Assembly: GCA_029204225.1 (NCBI GenBank)
Contig: CM055095.1
Location: forward strand, 29,408,414 to 29,472,413
Reading direction: 5' to 3'
DNA from: Diphasiastrum complanatum
Lineage: Eukaryota > Streptophyta > Lycopodiopsida > Lycopodiales > Lycopodiaceae
Length of the DNA: 64,000 nucleotides
Every line of letters starts with the position of its first letter. Within the stretch, counting starts at the first letter, position 1. The notes under the pieces are model-generated. The model was not told where the DNA came from. It did not search any database and was given only the letters and a program-made list of their open reading frames with translations. The position numbers and the translations under genes were made by a program. This document shows, piece after piece, positions 61,851 to 64,000 of the stretch.

Positions 61851-62199
61851 TCTTTCCAAGCCCCTTATGAGCCCAAGCTCTGGCCTCATCGGCGAACTTC
61901 TCGCTACACCCTGGTTTCACACAAAAATCTTTGGTGCTTATGGTCACAGCAAAATATAACGAATGGTAAGAATGTCTGCAGGCAAACATGAATGATCTGA
62001 GAAGAAAGGTGGAGTCCAAAGACTCGTCGCATGCAAAGCAAAACCCAAGGGCGTGGATATAGTCTACCCCACCCACCACGTGGGGTCTCGGGAACAAAGT
62101 GAAACTGTGCCCTCGGCTGATCCTCTCTTGCATGAGGTTCACAAAATCAGTGTGCCCTTGAGCATCCTTCCATTCTGACTCCAGCTTTTTGTATTCACT
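61851..62199 (-). pseudogene. Unrecognised gene, middle exon with RING-like zinc motif
   Basis: A 349-bp exon, open throughout, after an acceptor TTTTCATTGCAG. It starts SEYKKLESEWKDAQGH and continues NLMQERISRGHSFTLF. A Cys/His array then follows, at exon residues C54, C57, C74, H76, H79, C93 and C98, and the exon ends ADEARAWAHKGLGK. The spacing C-x2-C-x16-C-x-H-x2-H-x13-C-x4-C resembles a RING or related cross-brace finger, but one ligand position is not Cys and the last spacing is unusual. A lineage-specific zinc domain or degenerate RING is likely; ubiquitin-ligase activity is only a guess. Confidence 0.65.
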
Positions 62200-62665
62200 C
62201 TGCAATGAAAATCCGAATTATTACAAAATAGCACCAAACAATAAACAACAATACCAAACCATAGCCAACATTGTATATACTATACAATAGCTTCAAAACT
62301 ATCAAGCATTTAAAAAAAAAACTACCAAACAATGCATAAAAGTGCCAAACAGTACTATAAAACGAATCCAGAAGTACCAAAAGTACCAAACATTGCATGG
62401 AAAATGCCAAACAATATTAAAAAGAGAATCCAGAAGTACCAAAAGTACCAAAATTACCATAAAAGTATAGATCTATGGTACCAAAATCAACACATCATAA
62501 AAGTACCCAAAACACCATAAAAGTATAATCTAGAAGTACCAAAAAGTACCAAAAAACAACATGAAAATTATTAAAATCTCCAAAGCTTTCATTATAATGA
62601 CCACAGCGCGTCCATAAGCTTCAAAAGTAACAAACAGAAAAAGGAAGACTACCAAAAAAATTTAC
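62200..62665 (-). other. Intron rich in GGTACTTT words
   Basis: The donor GAG/GTAAAT at 62665 and acceptor TTGCAG at 62200-62201 give a phase-0 junction (EEE to SEYKK). The plus strand carries many AGTACCAAAAGTACCAAA-type units between 62370 and 62560. Confidence 0.7.
62370..62560. repeat. Irregular AAGTACCAAA tandem array
   Basis: Units of 8-12 bp (AAGTACCAA, AAAGTACC, AAAGTATAGATC variants), imperfectly repeated. Equivalent arrays lie at about 61000-61165 and 63580-64000. All three sit in introns of the minus-strand gene. Confidence 0.75.
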
Positions 62666-63529
62666 CTCCTCCTCTGCAACCCTTCCGAGGGACTAAGCAT
62701 CCGTTTGCACTTCAACTTTTTTTAGCATGCGCCTTGTCAAAATGAGCTCATCATCCACTTCTTTTATCTCCTCTTCATTGGAAGGAATGTGTGTCCAAAG
62801 CTCAAGAACGCGCTTCTCCAGCTCATGAATCTCGTCCTTGATTACTTGGACGACATTGTTCTCACCCTACCTGACCAGCAGTTCTTCCTTCTTCTTCTTC
62901 ATGTTGTCCTTCAATTCTGACAGCCTTGCAAGCATCTACTCTGATCTTTCTACGAGTCTCTGATTCATCGCCTCCACCTCAAGCATATATCTTGGAGGGG
63001 AAAGAGCAGCGTGGGACACACTGTACTCACCTCTGAACTTGCTGGAGTGTTCTCTTTTGTCTCTAACTCTTATTTGCCCACTCTGAGGGGGGCCGTTAGC
63101 CCTGCTCCAATTTTCCAGTTTTTTTTGTAGGCCGTCCTTCTTGTTGATGGACATTGCAATCACATTCTCATCAAATCTCACCCATGCTATCTTGTGAGAG
63201 GCAGGGTCCAATTTGGCAGCCTTGCAGCAAAGGCATAGCATTTGGCGAATTTGGTTGTGATTTCGCCGCAGGATGGAGGAGCCTGGTACACCTTGTGGAA
63301 CAGCAGACGACAGTCATCCACAAACTGTGGATGCAGCTGGTTAAGATATATCTTAACATTTTTTTTGTATCCCAGCCTGAACACCGTCAACCACTGACTG
63401 TCTAGCAAATCAGTGTCTAGCAGGTCTTTTGCCAGCTTGCCATCTAGGCTCAAGCCATACTCTTCATGAAGCTCCTCGGTTGAGTAGCAGAACTTCCACA
63501 GGATCGGGTTCTCATCCATTTTGTTTTTC
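62666..63529 (-). pseudogene. Unrecognised gene, exon with N-terminal region and coiled coil
   Basis: The acceptor CTGTTTTGCAG at 63530-63531 opens the exon, so the ATG at 63519 (MDENPILWKFCYSTEELHEE) may be internal. Blocks: LLDSQWLTVFRLGYKKNVK, CRLLFHKVYQAPPSCGE. A one-base frameshift follows at about 63220, then SHKIAWVRFDENVIAMSI, RVRDKREHSSKFRGE, and a heptad-like coiled coil (LARLSELKDNMKKKKEEL, IHELEKRVLELWTHI, DDELILTRRMLKKVE). Three in-frame TAG codons occur, each explainable by CAG-to-TAG. A short exon of similar genes elsewhere may supply the true N-terminus. Family not recognised. Confidence 0.65.
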
Positions 63530-64000
63530 CTGCAAAACAGATTGTTAATTTTAACATAAACTGTTCATTGTAAATCCTCACATAGAAAGTACCAAATAAC
63601 CAAATAAAGTAGCAAAAGAAACTACCATAAGCAGTTTTTGAAAACTAAAAGCTATGTAGAAGAACCTACTAAAGTACAAAAGCAACTAAACTTTCCAAAA
63701 GTACTAAATTAAGGACCAAAATCTACTGATTACTACCAAAGTACCAGCTAGGTACAAAAGTACCAAAAGCAAAAAAAGTACCAAAGTACCAAAATCAGTA
63801 AAAGTACAAAAATCAGTACTACTTAAGTATCAGATGCAGCTAAAAAAATATTTAAGTACTAAATTAAGGACCAAAATTTGTTGATTACTACCAAAGTACC
63901 AGCTAAGTACAAAAGTATCAAAAGTACCAAAAGCCGAAAAAGCACCAAAGTACCAAAATCAATAAAAGTACCAAGATTAGTACTACTTTTGTACCAGATG
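63530..64000 (-). other. Upstream intron, runs off the window
   Basis: Begins (right to left) beyond the window and ends at the acceptor at 63530. It is dense in AAGTACCAAAAGTACC words from 63580 to the edge, the same vocabulary as in the other two introns. The 5' part of the gene is outside the window. Confidence 0.55.

Overview
The window looks like nuclear DNA of a large-genome land plant. It is AT-rich, has very long dinucleotide microsatellites (TG, CT, GA, TA; up to about 150 bp), plant-type Ty1/copia and Ty3/gypsy retrotransposon relics with initiator-Met or Athila/Tat-type primer sites, and genes with GT-AG introns. A fern or gymnosperm would fit, but the sequence alone does not decide this. 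Gene density is very low: one convincing intact host coding exon (46976-48811, minus) and one decayed multi-exon gene (60487-63529, minus). Nearly everything else is transposon-derived or repeat DNA.

Layout. 1-9900: microsatellites, LTR-like fragments (one pair as an inverted repeat), a minus-strand copia gag relic flanked by two copies of the same LTR end, and a repeat block interrupted by (TA)n. 10023-12180: a degenerate minisatellite (units like GACCGCATTAGG / GACCGCAGAGG) with three copies of an A/T-rich module ending in a GC-rich palindrome. 12615-18662: a gypsy pol relic (Athila/Tat-like, no chromodomain), a decayed extra ORF downstream of it, and a second gypsy RT fragment. 18933-24640: a copia gag-pol relic split by a minus-strand LTR insertion. 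24640-27330: abutting pieces of a minus copia, a plus gypsy and a plus copia. 27331-35284: mostly non-coding, with two short hAT-type elements that both have perfect 8-bp target duplications, and a tRNA-like/SINE-like segment. 35285-39281: a gypsy LTR with TATA box and primer site, gag relics, then a copia RT/RNase H relic. 39282-46271: a minus-strand, non-canonical LTR element with three LTRs. It interrupts that copia, whose coding sequence resumes exactly at 46272. 46976-48811: host gene. 49941-61000: non-coding, with two unidentified coding-like relics on the minus strand and a copia 5' end. 60487-64000: three exons of an unrecognised gene (coiled coil, RING-like zinc motif, Q/D-rich tail) whose introns are full of GGTACTTT-type repeats.

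The most unusual item is the 39282-46271 element. It has normal LTRs, primer site and polypurine tracts, but in place of gag-pol it carries a roughly 2.2-kb decayed reading frame for an acidic protein I cannot assign. That frame is present in two diverged internal copies. The retroelements are dead, and most visible damage is of the C-to-T / G-to-A type (CAG to TAG, TGG to TGA or TAG, catalytic Asp to Asn), consistent with decay of methylated DNA.
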